From the NCBI RefSeq assembly GCF_958439165.1, contig NZ_OY288120.1, forward strand, positions 62,001 through 126,000: a stretch of DNA of 64,000 nucleotides, in the 5' to 3' direction. Positions 63,258 to 64,000 of the stretch are shown here, piece by piece. The translations under genes and the position numbers were made by a program. The notes below the pieces were generated by a model. The model had not been told where the DNA came from. It searched no databases and saw nothing but the letters and a program-made list of their open reading frames with translations. The first letter of the stretch is position 1, and the number at the start of each line of letters is the position of its first letter. This DNA comes from an uncultured Hydrogenophaga sp. GTDB lineage: Bacteria > Pseudomonadota > Gammaproteobacteria > Burkholderiales > Burkholderiaceae_C.

Positions 63258-64000
63258 ATGGCCGTCTACACCGAAGTCGGCTTCGACGAAGCCGCTGCGC
63301 TGATCCTGAAGCTGAACCTGGGCGAGCTCACCGAGCTCAAGGGCATCCAGGGCGGCATCGAGAACACCAACTATTTCGTCACCAGCCAGCGCGACGGGCA
63401 GACCCTGCAGCACGTGCTCACCGTCTTCGAGCGGCTGGGCTTCGAGCAGCTGCCGTTCTACCTGCACCTCATGAAGCACCTGGCTTCGCGCGGCATCCCG
63501 GTGCCGGATCCGGCGGCCGATGCGCGCGGCGAGATCCTGCACACGCTGCAGGCCAAGCCGGCGGCCGTGGTGGACCGGCTGGCCGGGCGCAGCGAACTCG
63601 CCCCGCAGCCCTCGCACTGCGCTGCCGTGGGCGCCATGCTGGCCCGCATGCACCTGGCCGGGCGCGACTTCGAACGGCAACAACCCAACCTGCGCGGCCT
63701 GGCCTGGTGGAACGAGACGGTTCCGGTGGTGCTGCCTTTCCTGAAGCCGGAGCAGAACGCCCTGATCCGCGCCGAGCTGGCCTACCAGAACCACCTGGCC
63801 GCCCAGCCGGCGTACCAGGCGCTGCCGCGCGGTCCGATCCACGCCGACCTGTTCCGCGACAACGTCATGTTCGACGGCGACCAGCTCTGCGGCTTCTTCG
63901 ACTTCTACTTCGCCGGCTGCGACACCTTCCTGTTCGACATCGCGGTCTGCCTCAACGACTGGTGCGTCGTGCACGATGCCGACGCGGCCCTGGACGGGCA
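63258..64000 (+). CDS. thrB: Homoserine kinase, 5' part
   Basis: This is the type II (APH-fold) homoserine kinase, which phosphorylates homoserine on the threonine route. It starts MAVYTEVGFDEAAALILKLNLGELTELKGIQGGIENTNYFV and contains the kinase loop HADLFRDNVMFDGDQLCGFFDFYFAG, near residue 198. It is open at the right edge of the window, so about 70 residues are missing. It begins 13 bases after the DUF2782 gene and is probably cotranscribed with it. Confidence 0.95.
   Translation, partial: MAVYTEVGFDEAAALILKLNLGELTELKGIQGGIENTNYFVTSQRDGQTLQHVLTVFERLGFEQLPFYLHLMKHLASRGIPVPDPAADARGEILHTLQAKPAAVVDRLAGRSELAPQPSHCAAVGAMLARMHLAGRDFERQQPNLRGLAWWNETVPVVLPFLKPEQNALIRAELAYQNHLAAQPAYQALPRGPIHADLFRDNVMFDGDQLCGFFDFYFAGCDTFLFDIAVCLNDWCVVHDADAALDG

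Overview
The window is a GC-rich (roughly two-thirds G+C), gene-dense stretch of a betaproteobacterial chromosome. Gene orders such as ispE / tRNA-Gln / prs / rplY / pth, xseB-ispA-dxs next to a Rieske oxygenase, and polA / DUF2782 / thrB point to Burkholderiales, probably a Comamonadaceae-like lineage. The order is inferred from gene content and synteny, not from a marker-gene search. About 65 protein genes and one tRNA are supported. No rRNA, transposase, integrase, prophage or CRISPR array was seen, and no gap between genes exceeds about 200 bases.

Layout. 1-8.2 kb is housekeeping: ispE (3' end only), tRNA-Gln, prs, rplY, pth, then on the minus strand a ferredoxin, coaD, rsmD and two M16 peptidase-like proteins, then ftsY. 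8.2-12.1 kb is a copper-peptide (bufferin-type) locus: a zinc-finger anti-sigma factor and an ECF sigma factor, divergent from a TlpA-like redoxin and the four genes bufA (DUF2282 precursor), bufB (DUF692 MNIO enzyme), bufC (DUF2063 partner) and a DoxX membrane protein. A two-part motif, GTAA-N17-CGAC, occurs upstream of both the redoxin and bufA and is a candidate target of the sigma factor.

12.1-21.9 kb looks like a selenium island: a fused glycosyltransferase of the selenodomain-associated type, a DUF3047 protein coupled to a SelD-associated FAD oxidoreductase, a minus-strand operon senB-selD-HAD hydrolase, and a divergent four-gene ABC importer resembling the putative selenate/selenite transporter. 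No SenA (selenoneine synthase) gene is in the window, so the end product of this cluster is open.

22-30.8 kb is an accessory region. A transglutaminase, an alpha-E protein and a circularly permuted ATP-grasp protein normally travel together. Here they are split by four small genes: two tandem CesT/Tir-type type III secretion chaperone homologues and two proteins I do not recognise. Two further unrecognised genes flank the block, and no secretion apparatus is in the window. A PQQ-type sugar dehydrogenase and NnrU are also here.

30.8-64 kb returns to core functions: comEC, ridA, a three-gene lipoprotein operon (CsgG-like, DUF4810, DUF799), parC-parE, an MFS transporter with a tiny membrane protein and a methyltransferase, dapA-bamC, a ribosomal-oxygenase-type cupin, slyD, dut, a TRAP transporter, xseB-ispA-dxs, a Rieske oxygenase, a DMT exporter, a sulfurtransferase, a sensor kinase, a dienelactone hydrolase, polA, a DUF2782 protein and the 5' part of thrB. 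Three isoprenoid genes (ispE, dxs, ispA) lie in the window but not together.
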